DNA from: Ovis canadensis
Lineage: Eukaryota; Chordata; Mammalia; Artiodactyla; Bovidae
Reading direction: 5' to 3'
Assembly: GCF_042477335.2 (NCBI RefSeq)
Contig: NC_091246.1
Span: forward strand, 209,249,501 to 209,313,500
Length of the DNA stretch: 64,000 bases
Shown here: piece by piece, positions 37,560-50,206 of the stretch
Position numbering within the stretch: the stretch's first letter is position 1
How the letters are laid out: each line of letters begins with the position of its first letter
Translations under genes and position numbers: made by a program
The notes under the pieces: model-generated
Told to the model about the DNA's origin: nothing
Databases searched by the model: none
What the model saw: the letters and a program-made list of their open reading frames with translations, nothing else

Positions 37560-38040
37560 CTCGCCTCAAAAAGTGAACTTAATATTCTCCTCTGCTCTTG
37601 AATCTGGCCTAGTCCTGTGACAATTTTAACATGCAATGGACACGACCATGGCTGAGACAAGGACAAGGTGAGAGAGGCACCACCCAGGGTACAAAGTCAA
37701 GTGGACACCAGAAACTTCAGTAATCAAGATAGAATTTTAATATTTTAAAATAAAAATTAATGATGAAAGACATGACCCTGGGACTACATGGGAAGAAAGG
37801 TTCAGCCTCTCAGCTAAGTCCAGTCTTTCAGGCATTCTCATTAAGGCACCAGACACTTAAATGAGTTCTTTTGGACATACCAGCCCTTTTGAACTACAGC
37901 CCCAGCTGTGAAAATGTGAAGCAGAAGAACCACTTAGTGAACGCACAGATAATGATTGGTAGTAAAATGGTAAATGTTTCAAGCTACTGAGTCTTTGAGT
38001 GTTTTGTAAGGCAGCAGTATATAACTGAAACAGTGACATA
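37560..38040 (+). mobile_element. Old MLT1-like LTR
   Basis: Order of motifs: 'gaatctggcctagtcctgtg', then 'gaccctgggactacatgg', then 'ctacagccccagctgtg', then 'caagctactgagtctttgag', then 'ggcagcagtatataactg'. This is the order of a diverged MLT1 LTR. It lies between C2CD6 exons 3 and 4. Confidence 0.65.
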
Positions 38041-38079
38041 TGATCATAGTATGATCGTTAAAATCAAAAGAAAGGATAC

Positions 38080-38131
38080 TCTTAGGCGTAAAATGTTTGC
38101 AGTTTCTTACATGAATGGCCAGGCAGCCGAC
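38080..38131 (-). CDS. C2CD6: C2CD6 coding exon 3
   Basis: 52 nt: VGCLAIHVRNCKHFTPK plus the first base of an Ile codon. The acceptor ends in ttatag and the donor is gtatcc, a weak site. The stronger GTAAGA inside the exon (38,105-38,110) is read as Val-Arg in the long form. It is the first beta-strand of the C2 domain. Confidence 0.9.
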
Positions 38132-38676
38132 CTATAACAATCAAAATAAAAACACAGAGAATGTCTTTTTTAAAGTTAATTTTTCTTTCATTTTACTGTC
38201 ACCAAACTATATTTTTTAAAGTTTCAATTTGTTAATTTTTTTCATTAGAAATTTTTTATTAGCAATATCTAGTCACAGATATAAAGCAGAAATACAGAAG
38301 AAAAATAGGCAAGATTTGTTCAAAGTAAACCTAAAATAAACAAGAATACAAAGCCAAAATGGTTCATTTATTAACTTCAATACAGCTGTCACTCTCTGAA
38401 TCACTTTCATTTTACATTAGGCGAGGACTGATAAAACATAACATCTTGGGAATCCCTAGTACAGATAACAGTTTTTCTGCCAATCAGAATGTTTTCTATA
38501 ATTTCAGTGATTATTAGAATGCTTATCTGACTCATAAAAGTGAAAAATTCATGAATATGGTTATCAGAGACAGCCATTTTCTATTCATGCTTTTTGATAC
38601 CATGTAATAAACATTAAATTGTCTTCATATGAAATAAATAATTTATATGGGTTTATTGAGACTTAGTCATACATAC

Positions 38677-38763
38677 CACATCCCCAAATGGCACCAAACT
38701 TGGTGCCTCATGTGTTACTTCTGGTTCTTTATTTTCAGACCCTTTAAGAGTTTTTCTCAGCAT
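38677..38763 (-). CDS. C2CD6: C2CD6 coding exon 2
   Basis: 29 codons in phase 0: MLRKTLKGSENKEPEVTHEA then PSLVPFGDV. Acceptor tttacattgtag, donor gtatgtatg. It joins the LLN end of exon 1 and leads into GDV-VGCLAIHV, the start of the C2 domain. Confidence 0.95.
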
Positions 38764-41129
38764 CTACAATGTAAATAAGTTGAGACTTTAGAAGGCAAAG
38801 AAGAATATAATTAGATAAGATATCACTTCAATTCAACAAGTATTTTATGAGTGTCTAGTATCAGATACTATATATTTTAGTATTATATATTTTATGACTT
38901 GAAACCTCATCTCTACCCCAAGTTTATTATTAAGTTAGCAGAGAAACAAAATGTGTTGTGAGGTAGGAGAGAAGTACATAACAGCATGAACAGGGAGTTC
39001 TCCTTGATAACAAAAAATGATCATCTCAATCTAATGTGGACTAGATCCTGTATCTCACAAACAGCAGTAATCCTGGTGCAAATTATTTCAATATTCCTTC
39101 AGTTATCAGCCACTGCAGGGACTGCAATTACATCCTTTGGAATAGTAGGTACCCTGGAAAGGACTAATAAATAGATGGCTTTTGGTTTTTTGTTGTGTGA
39201 TTTCATCCAGAATAACTCAATCAATTGGTATATGTGGGTTGATATTTAATTTTGTTTTTAAAAGCTCTAGTCACTACACATAATGGTTAGCATTTAAAAA
39301 TTACAAGACATTTTAATGTAGATTTTTAAAGTAAAGAGCAAGGGATGGGAAGGGGAAAGAGAGGAAAGGTGAGGGGAATAGTGAACAAATGGTCTATTAA
39401 AAGTCTAACCTGAAAAAAGGAGAATTATATTTATTCTCAACCATTGCTGAACTTGAATCAACATGGTCTTATCTATAAGGAAAAATTTCCCAAAAGATTT
39501 GTTGTTATGTGTCTTTTAAGAATCACTTGTTTAATTCTTATAATATGCATAAATCCTTAGTCATGTTGAAATTTTTGTTTTAAAGGACAGAACAAATACT
39601 TGAGGTGTACTGAAAACATTTTTTTAATATTTATCTTGGATCATTTTGTTATTGTTGCATCTGTCTGGTTTAATGTGCTTTTTATATATGATTAATTCAT
39701 AGGTTAAGCTAACTGAATGACAATTACTGTATTGTTACAAAAATATCAATCTGTGTACAGTCTATGTGTATTTAATATGGAACACCATACTTTCTGTTTT
39801 AATGATCTTCTTATGGAAGTCTACTTTGAAAGTGCATCTTAATAACTACAAAATAATTAGGAAAAACTTTTTTAGAATACTAATACTCAATTTAGCCTTA
39901 ACAATTTGGCATTTTACTTAACAACCCCTCATTTTATCTTTTTTACTTTTCCTTCCTCATATGAGCAGAGCTCTCTTCAATGGCAGCAGCATGAGCAAAA
40001 CAACTCTTTGCCAAAATTCTATTTAGAACCTTGAACAAAACTTCTAAAGACTAGTCTCATAAAGCCTCTGACACCACGTAGAATTTCTCCTGAACCTGCA
40101 GAGAATTTTAATTCCAATTAATTCCACTTGCCTTTCATCTCTGCTGCCTTTGGCCCCACCTTGAACAGAAGTCCCTCCTGGCACTTCTATTTAAAAGCCT
40201 CTACATTCACTTACATTGCTCTGCACTTTGTTTCCAATGACCTTTCTGGACCATTCTCCCTCATTCCACAGTTTTCTTTGAAAACCCACCAGCCTACAGG
40301 TTTACCTTCTTCTAGCATTCTCCCCCTCCTAGCGCGAATGGCAACCTCACTATCCTTACGTCAATTAGCATTCACTAGTGTACTGGCAGGATTATATGCC
40401 TGGCATTGTGCTGATTTCAGCTTGTAATGTTCCTGCCCTTGAGAAGTTCAGGCCAGTGTTGAAGACAAGTAAAAAAACAATGACAGTTTCACTATAAGAA
40501 AAACAAATGCTGAGAAGAGGGAGTTTATCTTTACTCATTCTCTGCACATATCTTATACATGGAAAAACAATAATTTATTCAATTGGTCAGATACTGTCAT
40601 TCATTGTACAAGCTACAGGTACATGGAATTCTTTAAAACAGTTTGGGTATTGCGTTTGCTAGTTAAGTAGGTCAATCAATTACATTACCTTGAGTAGTAG
40701 AATATTTAGTTTACTTTGCAAATAGATAAACATTGATCACAAGAAATTTCATGGCAAAGCCCTTTTAAAAAGTTGGTAAACATAAAGATGCATCATACAC
40801 TTTGGTTTTACAAAAAGAAATGTTTCAACTTCTAAACTTTTCTTCAATGGCTGTCAGTAGTACACAAACTAGCAAATATTTTAAAATATATACTTCTCAA
40901 TCTGTCCTTTCAGAGTAAGGTGGTGACATTTTAATGAGTATGAAAATAACTATCTTTTTGAAATAAACTCATGTTAAGATGAGAACATTTTTAAAACTAC
41001 TGGAAATATTTCCTTCTAATGTTACTTTATGTGTATGCAAATGTGTTATGAGCGCCCTAGAAGCTTACAGTATCACATTTTAAAAATTTAGAAACACTTT
41101 TGTTTAAAAAATTCACGAATGGAGAGTTT
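38764..41129. other. C2CD6 intron 1, left part, nothing recognised
   Basis: About 2.4 kb of AT-rich sequence. No exon with flanking splice sites and no repeat I can name with confidence was found. It is the longest stretch of the window without an evident young repeat. Confidence 0.5.
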
Positions 41130-41265
41130 CAGCAGGTTGTGTGCTGTGTGCTGTGTGCTGTGCTTAGTCACTCAGTTGTGTCTGACTCTTTGCGACCCCA
41201 TGGACTCCTCTGTTCATGAGAAGTCTCCAGATCTTTACCAGCTGAGCTACCAGGGAAGCCCACCA
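41130..41265 (-). mobile_element. Bov-tA SINE, internally deleted
   Basis: Reverse orientation, 'cttagtcactcagttgtgtc' to 'agctaccagggaagccc'. The middle segment of the SINE is missing. It is preceded by three short gtgtgct repeats at 41,140-41,162. Confidence 0.8.
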
Positions 41266-42269
41266 GCAGCTTGAGACCATTTTTCCTTTTAAATGTAAAA
41301 AAATGAAAGCCCTTCCCAGAGTTTACCAGAACTAATTAATCAGAGAAGTAACATTTTATGCAAAACATGTGAGCTGAAAACTTAAATAACATGCCAGAAA
41401 TGAAAAATGAGTACTGTGATTTAACAGGCTCAAGAAAAAACCATTGCTTCCAACTGGAATTTAGAATATTTAAAGGTATCTTTTCTAAATATAACAGCAT
41501 TAGAAACCGAATACTGAAATAAATTTGCCTCAAACCAGACCTTCAAACCACTACATCACTAAGTATTAAATCATGTTTTTCAAAAATAGTGATATTTATT
41601 GAGTTCTGTACTACTAATAAACAAAATGAATTAAAAATCAGTTTTAGAAATACTGCTTATTTATAATTTTTAATTTTTGTATATTGTAGAACCTATAAAG
41701 TAAATTGCATTACATTTTATAAAGTATAAATAAATATTCAAAATATTGGTTAAAGATGTTCACATATTTTTATTGATAATATTGTGCAGTCAAAGAAATT
41801 TGGAGAATACTGCTAAGAAGTCACATTTAGATGCCTATGTCTCTCTTTCCAAATCTATCTTTCTGGAGGTTTGAAGCTGCCAGTTCCCACATGTATGCCC
41901 ACCTCGGCACAGTCTGCTCAGAATGAACAACTGCTCCATCTGATATGCCCATTGCCTTCAATGTGATATGGAGGTAAGAATTCCATAATAGTTTTCAACT
42001 GTGACTCATCACCAGAATGCCTTGGATGAAGGTAATACTTAGTTCCCTATTTGCTTGTCCCCTTTTCTGAAAGTACTAACGGTCACAACTCTGGAGCTAA
42101 AGAGAAGCAAGGGTTATGAATCCGGTACCAAACCCCATTCAGGATGCCTATAAACCACTGCATAAACACAGGAGGTGACAATGTTTCAAGCGGGTCTGAA
42201 GAAGTAAAAAAGACTAGGGGAAGAGGAGCGTAGACAAAATAAATAAGTGTAAAAGCATAAAGAAGTTGT

Positions 42270-42420
42270 ATTATATATATTTATATATATATATTTATAT
42301 TATATAATATGTATATATTATACATAAGTATGTTATATATACTTTACACATGCATATATAAAAATAAATATACATATCTACATATATTATATTATATATA
42401 TCTATATAAAGATATGTAAT
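42270..42420. repeat. AT-rich low-complexity tract
   Basis: About 150 bp of nearly pure TATATT/ATATAT variants in C2CD6 intron 1. Confidence 0.9.
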
Positions 42421-42594
42421 TCATTTCTTCAAATTGAGCTATAGTTTTAGGCAATCAAAATCAAAGTTCCAACATGTCTTCCTGTGGAAACTGATGAGCT
42501 TTTCCAAGACAGTCTTGAAGAAAAACAGGTTGACATACTTAAAAATTAAAGAAATAAAGACATTATTTATTAATGCCTAACAGCATTAGCATAA

Positions 42595-42815
42595 GGTGAA
42601 GTGAAGTGAAATTTGCTCAGTCGTGTCCAACTCTTGGCAAACCCATGAACTATACAGTCCATGGAATTCTCCAGGCCAGAATACTGGAGTGGGGGTAGCC
42701 TTTCCCTTCTCCAGGGGATCTTCCCAACCCAGGGATCGAAGCCAGGTCTCTGGCATTGCAGGCGTATTGGTCACCAGCTGAGCCACAAGGGAAGCCCTTG
42801 GAGAATGGAATTAGT
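42595..42815 (-). mobile_element. Bov-tA SINE with target-site duplication
   Basis: Flanked by attagcataa at 42,585-42,594 and 42,816-42,825. The body runs from 'gctcagtcgtgtccaactct' to 'gccacaagggaagccc'. Confidence 0.93.
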
Positions 42816-42957
42816 ATTAGCATAACAATAGATAAATGCACCAAATAAACTCATTAGAGAGTCCGGAAACAAACATTTATGCAAACCACTTGTGACAAAC
42901 ACAGAACTAAAGAATAGTGGGAAAAAAACACTCTCAAATGAGTAAGTAGAAATTGCC

Positions 42958-43060
42958 ACACAGAAGAAAGAGAGAGAAAGAAGAAAAAGCAGAAAGAGAG
43001 AGAGAAAGGAGAGAAAAGAATGAAGAACAAAAGGGAAAAAAAGAGGGAAAAAAGAATAGA
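42958..43060 (+). repeat. Purine (GA-rich) tract
   Basis: About 100 bp almost wholly A and G, such as 'gaaagagagagaaagaag'. It lies just before L1-derived sequence. Confidence 0.85.
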
Positions 43061-43084
43061 AAACCTGACTCATACCTCACATAC

Positions 43085-44270
43085 ACACACAGAATCAGGT
43101 ACAGTGATTTGTAGATCTCAATGTGAAAGGAAAAACAATTAAAAGATAATACAGAAGAAGATTTTCATGATGTTTTCATGATATAAACAATTAGAAGATG
43201 ATATAGGTAGATTTCTAAAACAGAACACAGAGCAATAACCACAAAAAAGTTTGGAATATTAAACTACATTAAACTTAATAACTTTTATTAAATGACACCA
43301 TTAGGAAGGTGAAGGGGCTCCCCAGGTGGCACAGTGGTAAAGAATCCACTTGTCAATGTAGGAAATGCAGGAAGCACGGGTTCCAATCCCTGGAGGAGGA
43401 AATGGCAACCCACTCCAGTATTACTGTCAGCAAAATTCCATGGACAGAGGTGCCTGGCGAGCTGCAGTCCATGGGGTTACAAAGAGTCAGACACCACTGA
43501 GAACACACATACACACACAGAGGGAAAAGATAAGACACTGGAAGATTTTTGCAACATGTTTAGTATAACTGACAAAGGGCCTATAACTAGAATGGATACA
43601 CAAAAGTATACAAACTAGTAAGAAAAAGTTAGACAATCCAACAGAAAAATGGGGAACAAGCACTTCACAAAATAGTTTATAAGGTCACTCATAATCATTT
43701 GGAAGGGAACTCACTCTCATCAGTCATCAGGGAAATGAAAGCTAACACCACAAAGAGATACCACTACACTTTCCTGAGATGTCCAACCATTAAAAGATGG
43801 GCAGTATGAAATGGAAGGATGGAGATTATTTAGAACTCTAACACACTGCCAGTGGGAATATAAATTGGTATATTCTCTTTGAAAAACATTTGGTATTTGG
43901 TTGAATATATACATAATAATGACCCAGAAATTCCATTCTTAGATATATCCCCAACAGAATGTAAAAACATGTGTATCAAAAGACATATACAAGAACAGTT
44001 ACAGCTGTATTATTCACCATAGCCAAAAAATAGAAACAACCCAAATATTCTTTAACAATGGAATAGATAAATATAATGTGTTATGTTCATACAATGGAAT
44101 ATTACAAAGCAAGGAAAATGAGTACATGTACACACAGCATGAATGAACCTCACAAACAAAATATTGAACAAAACCCCCCAAAATACATATATTTATCTGC
44201 ACATAGGACATTCTGTAAGATGTACCATATGCTAGCCCATAAAACCAGATTCAATAAAATTTGGCAAAAT
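43085..44270 (+). mobile_element. Old L1 3' region
   Basis: Sense L1 end of ORF2 and 3' sequence, with 'gaccagaaatt'-like and 'acaatggaatattacaaag' phrases near 43,921 and 44,092. It is interrupted by the Bov-tA at 43,310. Confidence 0.6.
43310..43515 (+). mobile_element. Bov-tA SINE
   Basis: 'ggggctccccaggtggcaca' to 'gtcagacaccactgagaac', followed by a short (CA)n. Confidence 0.9.
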
Positions 44271-44754
44271 TGAAATCAAACAAAGAATGTTCTCCTACTT
44301 CAACAGAATAAATTATAAGAACACAAGGAAATGTGGGAAATACACAAATCCTGGAAATTAAAAACATTTGTAAATAAGCTCTGAGCCAAAGAAGAAAAAC
44401 AACAGAAGTCAGATGTATTATGAGCTGAATAAAAATGAAACACAACACAAAATTCATGAAGTCCCCTAAAGCAGTGCTCAGCTAAAAATCAGCATTAAAC
44501 ATACTTAGAAAAATAAGAGCAATCTCAACTCAAAGCAAGGAAGAGGAAGAAAATAAAGGTTAGAATAGAAATTATTAAGATTAAAAAAAAAGAAGAAGAA
44601 AATCAATGAAACTAAAGGTAGGTTCTTGAAAAGATCACCAAAACTGCCAAATTTTTAGCTATACTGATGAAGATAAAAGATAGAGGTTACAAATCACCAA
44701 AACCAAAAAAGAAAGGGGTATACCACTGATCTTACAAAATTAAAAGGATTATAA

Positions 44755-45130
44755 AGAAATAGCATTGTATTAATTCTTGTAGCTGCTATACAAATTGCTA
44801 CAAACTTGGTGACCTAAAACAACAAAAATTTGTTTTTTCACAGTTGTGTAGACCAGAAGTCTAATATCAGTCCCCTTGGGCCAAAATTTTAAGGAAAAAT
44901 CCAGTCTTATGCCTTATAGCTTCTGACAACAAGCCAGCATTCCTTAGTTTGTGGTCACATCACTCCAACCTCTGCCTGTGTGATCACATTGCCTTCTCTT
45001 CTGAGTGTGTCCAAATATCCCTCTATCTCTCTCTTATACGGACATTTGTGATTACACATAGGACCCATGAGATAATCCAGGATAATGGCCTCCATCACAA
45101 ATCCTAAACTTCACTGCATCTGCAAAAGTT
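44755..45130 (-). mobile_element. MLT1-type LTR (antisense)
   Basis: 'gtgacctaaaacaacaaaaa', then 'cacagttgtgtagaccagaa', then 'tgtgtccaaatatccctc' follow the reversed MLT1 order. Confidence 0.7.
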
Positions 45131-45236
45131 TATTGCCATACAAGGTAACTACTTACAACCTCAAACAATTTTATGTTAACCAATTAGAAATGTAGATGAA
45201 ATGGAAAAATTCCTATCAAGGCACATATTATCAAAA

Positions 45237-45725
45237 CTGAAGCAGAGACATTACTTTGCCAACAAAGGTCTGTCTACTCAAGGCTATGGTTTTTCCAGTG
45301 GTCATGTGTGGATGTGAGAGTTGGACTGTGAAGAAAGCTGAGCGCCGAAGAACTGATGCTTTTGAACTGTGGTGTTGGAGAAGACTCTTGAGAGTCCCTT
45401 GGACTGCAAGGAGATCCAACCAGTCCATTCTGAGGGAGATCAACCCTGGGGTTTCTTTGGAAGGAATGATGCTAAAGCTGAAACTCCAATACTTTGGCTA
45501 CCTCATGCAAAGAGTTGACTCATTGGAAAAGACTCTAATGCTGGGAGGGATTGGGGGCAGGAGGAGAAGGGGATGACAGAGGATGAGATGGCTGGATGGC
45601 ATCACTGACTTGATGGACGTGAGTCTGAGTGAACTCCGGGAGTTGGTGATGGACAGGGAGGCCTGGAGTGCTGGGACTCATGGGGTCGCAAAGAGTCGGA
45701 CACGACTGAGCAACTGAACTGAACT
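45237..45725 (+). mobile_element. BovB LINE 3' fragment
   Basis: Sense BovB starting 'agcagagacattactttgcc', keeping a 106-codon open frame (45,256-45,576) with [19 protein letters not shown] and [13 protein letters not shown]. It ends 'actgaactgaactgaaga'. Its low divergence suggests a recent copy. Confidence 0.93.
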
Positions 45726-46214
45726 GAAGAAGAATATCTGGAGAGACTTATAACAAGTAAAGAAATTAAATAACTTATTGAAGCTCTTCCTACCAAACCA
45801 AACAAAAATAACTTAGGCCCAAACTGTTTCACTGGTGAATTCTATCAAATACTTACAATCTTTAACAAACTCAAGGAAAAAGAAAAAAAAGAAGAGGAAA
45901 GTACACATCCCAAGTTATTCTATGAGGTCAGTATTACATTAAAACCAAAGCCAGACAGGCATCACAAGATGAAAAAACAATAAATCATTATTCCTTACAA
46001 ATACAGAGGCAAAAATCTTCCACAAGATATTAGTAAATTAAATTCAACAACATATTAAAAAGAACCATACACCATGACAAAGTGGGATTTTTTTCATCTG
46101 AAAAATCAATGTAATAAAATAAATATAATAAGTCATATTAGTAAGTTTGTCCAATAAAGGACAAAATGACATAATTTGGCTAGATGCAGAAAATGTATTT
46201 GACAAAATCAAGAT

Positions 46215-46372
46215 ATATTCTTTTTTTAAAAAATATTTACTTATTTATTTGGCTGCACTGGATCTCAGTTGTAGCATGTAGGACTAGTTCCCCCATCAGG
46301 GATTGAACCTGGGCCCCCTGCAATGGGAGTGCAGAGTCTCAACCACTGGACCACCAGGGAAGTTCTGAAATG
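46215..46372 (-). mobile_element. CHR-type SINE
   Basis: Reverse orientation: 'tttatttggctgcactggat' to 'ctggaccaccagggaag'. Confidence 0.75.
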
Positions 46373-46464
46373 TATTCTAAATAAAAACTTTGAACAGACG
46401 AGGAATAGACAGGAAATTCTCCAACATCACACTCAATGGTGAAAGACTGAATATTTTCCACTTT

Positions 46465-47725
46465 AAGATTCAGTTCAGTTTAGTTGTCAGTCATATCTGA
46501 CTGTTTGCGACCCCATGAATCACAGCATGCCAGGCCTCCCTGTCCATCACCAACACCCGGAGTTCACTCAAACTCATGTCCATTGAGTTGGTGATGCCAT
46601 CCAGCCATCTCATCCTCTGTCATCCCCTTCTCCTCCTGCCCCCAATCCCTCCTAGCATCAAAGTCTTTTCCAATGAGTCAACTCTTCGCATGAGGTGTCC
46701 AAAGTACTGGAGCTTCAGTTTTAGCATCATTCCTTCCAAAGAAATCCCAGGGTTGATCTCCTTCAGAATGGACTGGGTGGATCTCCTTGCAGTCCAAGGG
46801 ACTCTCAAGAGTCTTCTCCAACACCACAGTTCAAAAGCATCAGTTCTTCGGCACTCAGCTTTCTTCACAGTACAACTCTCACATCCATACATGACCACTG
46901 GAAAAACCATAGCTTTGACTAGATAGAACTTTGTTGGCAAAGTAATGTCCCTGCTTTCCAATATGCTATCTAGGTTGGTCATAACTTTTCTTCCAAGGAG
47001 TAAGCGTCTTTTAATTTCTTGGCTGCAATCACCATCTTCGGTGATTTTGGAGCCCAGAAAAATAAAGTCTGACACTCTTTCCACTGTTTCCCCATCTATT
47101 TCCCATGAAGTGATGGGACCGGATGCCATGATCTTCGTTTTCTAAATGTTGAGCTTTAAGCCAACTTTTTCACTCTCTTCTTTCACTTTCATCAAGAGGC
47201 TTTTTAGTTCCTCTTCACTTTCTGCAATAAGGGTGGTGTCATCTGCATATCTGAAGTTACTGATATTTCTCCAGGCAATCTTGATTCCAGCTTGTGCTTC
47301 TTCCAGCCCAGCGTTTCTCATGATGTACTCTGCATAGACGTTAAATAAGCAGGGTGACAATATACAACCTTGACGTACTCCTTTTCCTATTTGGAACCAG
47401 TCTGTTGTTCCATGTCCAGTTCTAACTGTTGCTTCCTGACCTGCATATAGGTTTCTCAAGAGGCAGGTCAGGTGGTCTGGTATTCCCATCTCTTTCAGAA
47501 TTTTCCAGTTTCTTGTGATCCACACTGTCAAAGGCTTTGGCATAGTCAATAAAGCAGAAATAGATGTTTTTCTGGAACTCTCTTGCTTTTTTCCATGATC
47601 CAGTGGATGTTGGCAATTTGATCTCTGGTTCCTCTGCCTTTTCTAAAACCAGCTTGAACATCTGGAAGTTCACAGTTCATGTATTGCTGAAGCCTGGCTT
47701 GGAGAATTTTGAGCATTACTTTACA
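46465..47725 (-). mobile_element. BovB LINE, 5'-truncated, well preserved
   Basis: Antisense 1.26 kb. Two long open pieces cover the RT: 47,142-47,549 (135 codons, including FRYADDTTLIAESEEE) and 46,620-47,129 (169 codons, [19 protein letters not shown] onward). They are separated only by a stop at 47,142-47,144. It has the least damaged RT core of the BovB copies here, yet lacks the endonuclease and 5' end. Confidence 0.94.
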
Positions 47726-48224
47726 TTTCTGGTTCACTCTATTTTTTATCAACATCATACTACAGGTTCTATTCAGGGCAATCAGACGAGAAAAAGGAAG
47801 TAAAGGTATCCACATTTGATAAAAAGAACTAGAACTATCTTTATTTGCAGGTGACACAGTTCTGTATACAGAAATTCCTTAAAAATCCACCAAAAAAAGA
47901 AGAGGAAGAAGGAGAGAAACTACTATAATTAACAACTTAGTTCAGCAAAGTCTTAGGCTATAAGAACAAAATATAAAAATGAACTGCATTTCTATATACT
48001 AGCAATGAAAAATCTGGAAATAAAAAGAAAACAATTACATTAGAAATAGCATCAAAATAATAAAATAGTAAATTTAAAAGAAGAAATGTAAGACTAGTAC
48101 AATGAAAACTATAAAACATTCCTGAGTGAAATTAAAGATTTAAATGACTGGAAAACATTGCATGTTTATGACTGGAAAGATTCAATACTGTTAAAGAATC
48201 GATTCTCAAACTGATCTATGACTG

Positions 48225-48436
48225 TGTGTGTTCTCAGTTGCTCAGCCAAGTCCGACTCCTTGAGACCCTATGGACTGTAGCCTGCCAGGCTCCTATTTCC
48301 ATGGAATATTCCCAGCAAGAATATTAGAATGGGTTGCCACTTCCTTCTCCAAAGGATCTTCCCAATCCAGGGATTGAACCCAGGTCTCCTGCATCGGCAG
48401 GCGGGTTCTTTACCACTGAGCTGCTAGGAGGCCCAA
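48225..48436 (-). mobile_element. Bov-tA SINE
   Basis: Reverse orientation: 'ctcagttgctcagccaagtc' to 'cactgagctgctaggaggc'. Confidence 0.88.
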
Positions 48437-48585
48437 ATTGATCTACAGAGCCAACAAAATATACAAACCACTAGCTAGCTTAATCACTATACAAGGATAA
48501 AACACAAACAAGATTTTTGAAAAACCATAAAAGACTACTTTGCAGACCTCCAAATGTATTTTAAAACCTAAATATAATGTATATC

Positions 48586-48868
48586 TCCTGCTGCTGCTGC
48601 TAAGTTGCTTCAGTCACATCCGACTTTGTGCAACCCAATAGACAGCAGCCCACCAGGCTCCCACATGCCTGGGATTCTCCAGGTAAGAACACTGGAGTGG
48701 GTTGCCATTTCCTTCTCCAGTGCATGAAAGTGAAAAGTGAAAGTGAAGTAGCTCAGTCATGTCCGACTCTTAGCAACCCCATGGGCTGTAGCCCACCAGG
48801 CTCCTCCATCCATGGGATTTTCCAGGCAAGAGTACTGGAGCGGGGTGCCATTGCCTTCTCCAATGGTG
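48586..48868 (-). mobile_element. Bov-A2 SINE
   Basis: Reverse orientation with a (CTG)4 start at 48,588 and end 'gccattgccttctccaatgg'. Confidence 0.9.
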
Positions 48869-48955
48869 CCATGGGATACTTAATTTTTGAATTTGGTAGA
48901 ATTCCCTGTGAAATTATCTGGGCCTGGTGCTTTTCATTGGTGATAGCTCATTGCT

Positions 48956-48958
<3 letters not shown>

Positions 48959-48993
<35 letters not shown>
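48959..48993 (+). repeat. (CT)n microsatellite
   Basis: About 17 perfect CT units. It is a likely polymorphic marker. Confidence 0.97.
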
Positions 48994-48997
<4 letters not shown>

Positions 48998-49049
48998 AAA
49001 ATAGAAAATGGTCTGTTCAAACTGTTTACCACCAACAGCATCAATTTTG

Positions 49050-49260
49050 CTGGGCTGCAGTCCATGGGGTTGCTAAGTCAGACATGACTGAGTGATTTCA
49101 CTTTCACCTTTTGCTTTCATTCATTGGAGAAGGAAATGGCAACCCACTCCAAGGTTCTTGCCTGGAGAATCCAGGGACGGGGGAGCATGGGGGGCTGCTG
49201 TCTATGGGGTCTCACAGAGTCAGACACGACTGAAGTGACTTAGCAATACCAATAGCAATG
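49050..49260 (+). mobile_element. Bov-A2 SINE (5' part missing)
   Basis: 'gctgggctgcagtccatggg' to 'ctgaagtgacttagcaatac'. Confidence 0.85.
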
Positions 49261-49356
49261 GCACCATTAACGAAAATTGTCTTATTCTTTTTACAAAGCA
49301 AGCATAGCATTGATACCTAAACCCATGAAGAAAATTACAGATGAATGCGAAGGCAC

Positions 49357-50095
49357 TTCAGTTCAGTTCAGTTCAGCTCAGTCGCTCAGTCGTGTCCGAC
49401 TCTTTGAGACCCAATGAATTGCAGCACGCCAGGCCGCCCTGTCCATCACCAACTCCCGGAGTTCACTCAGACTCACGTCCATCGAGTCGGTGATGCCATC
49501 CAGCCATTTCATCCTCTGTTGTCCCCTTCTCCTCCTGCCCCCAATCCCTCCCAGCATAAGAGTCTTTTCTAATGAGTCAACTCTTGGCATGAGGGGGCCA
49601 AAGTACTGGAGTTTCAGCTTCAGCATCAGTCCTTCCAATGAACACCCAGGACTCATCTCCTTCAGGATGGACTGGTTGGATCTCCTTGCAGTCCAAGGGA
49701 CTCTCAAGAGTCTTCTCCAACACCACAGTTCAAAAGCATCAATTCTTCAGCACTCAGCTATCTTCACAGTCCAACTCTCACATCCATACAGACCACTGGA
49801 AAAATCATAGCCTTGACTGGATGGACCTTTGTTGGCAAAGTAATGTCTCTGCTTGTCAATATGCTATCTAAGTTGGTCATAACTTTCCTTCCAAGGAGTA
49901 AGTGTCTTTTAATTTCATGGGTGCAATCACCATCTGCAGTGATTTTGGAGCCCCCAAAGAATAGTCTGACACAGTTTCCACTGTTTCCCCATCTATTTAC
50001 CATGAAGCAATGGGACCAGATACCATGATCTTCGTTTTCTGAATGTTGAGCTTTAAGCCAACTTTTTCACTATCTTCTTTCACTTTCATCAACAG
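49357..50095 (-). mobile_element. BovB LINE 3' fragment
   Basis: Antisense. The 3' end has four gttca units at 49,360-49,375; 5'-truncated at about 50,095 within the stretch just downstream of the YADD box. Open pieces at 49,378-49,707 and 49,764-50,003 are remnants. Confidence 0.92.
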
Positions 50096-50096
50096 G

Positions 50097-50206
50097 TTTT
50101 TTGTGTCCAACTCTATGCGACCCCACGGACTGTAGCCCACCAGGCTCCTCTGTTCATGAGATTCTCCAGGCAAGAATACTGGATTGGGTTGCCATTTCTT
50201 TCTCCA
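50097..50206 (-). mobile_element. Bov-tA SINE fragment
   Basis: 'gtgtccaactctatgcgacc' to 'gggttgccatttctttctcc'. It abuts the truncated end of the BovB. Confidence 0.8.

Noticed and set aside
37451..37666. Minus-strand frame between C2CD6 exons 3 and 4 as a missing exon, with a gtaagt-like donor
   Set aside because: Exons 3 and 4 join perfectly without it, no acceptor precedes it, and most of it lies in an MLT1-like LTR.
38111..38131. A 21-nt microexon as the main form of exon 3
   Set aside because: Reading through the inner GTAAGA gives VRNCKHFTPK, the expected C2 sequence, and the 52/146-nt pair is in frame. The short form is kept only as a possible alternative.
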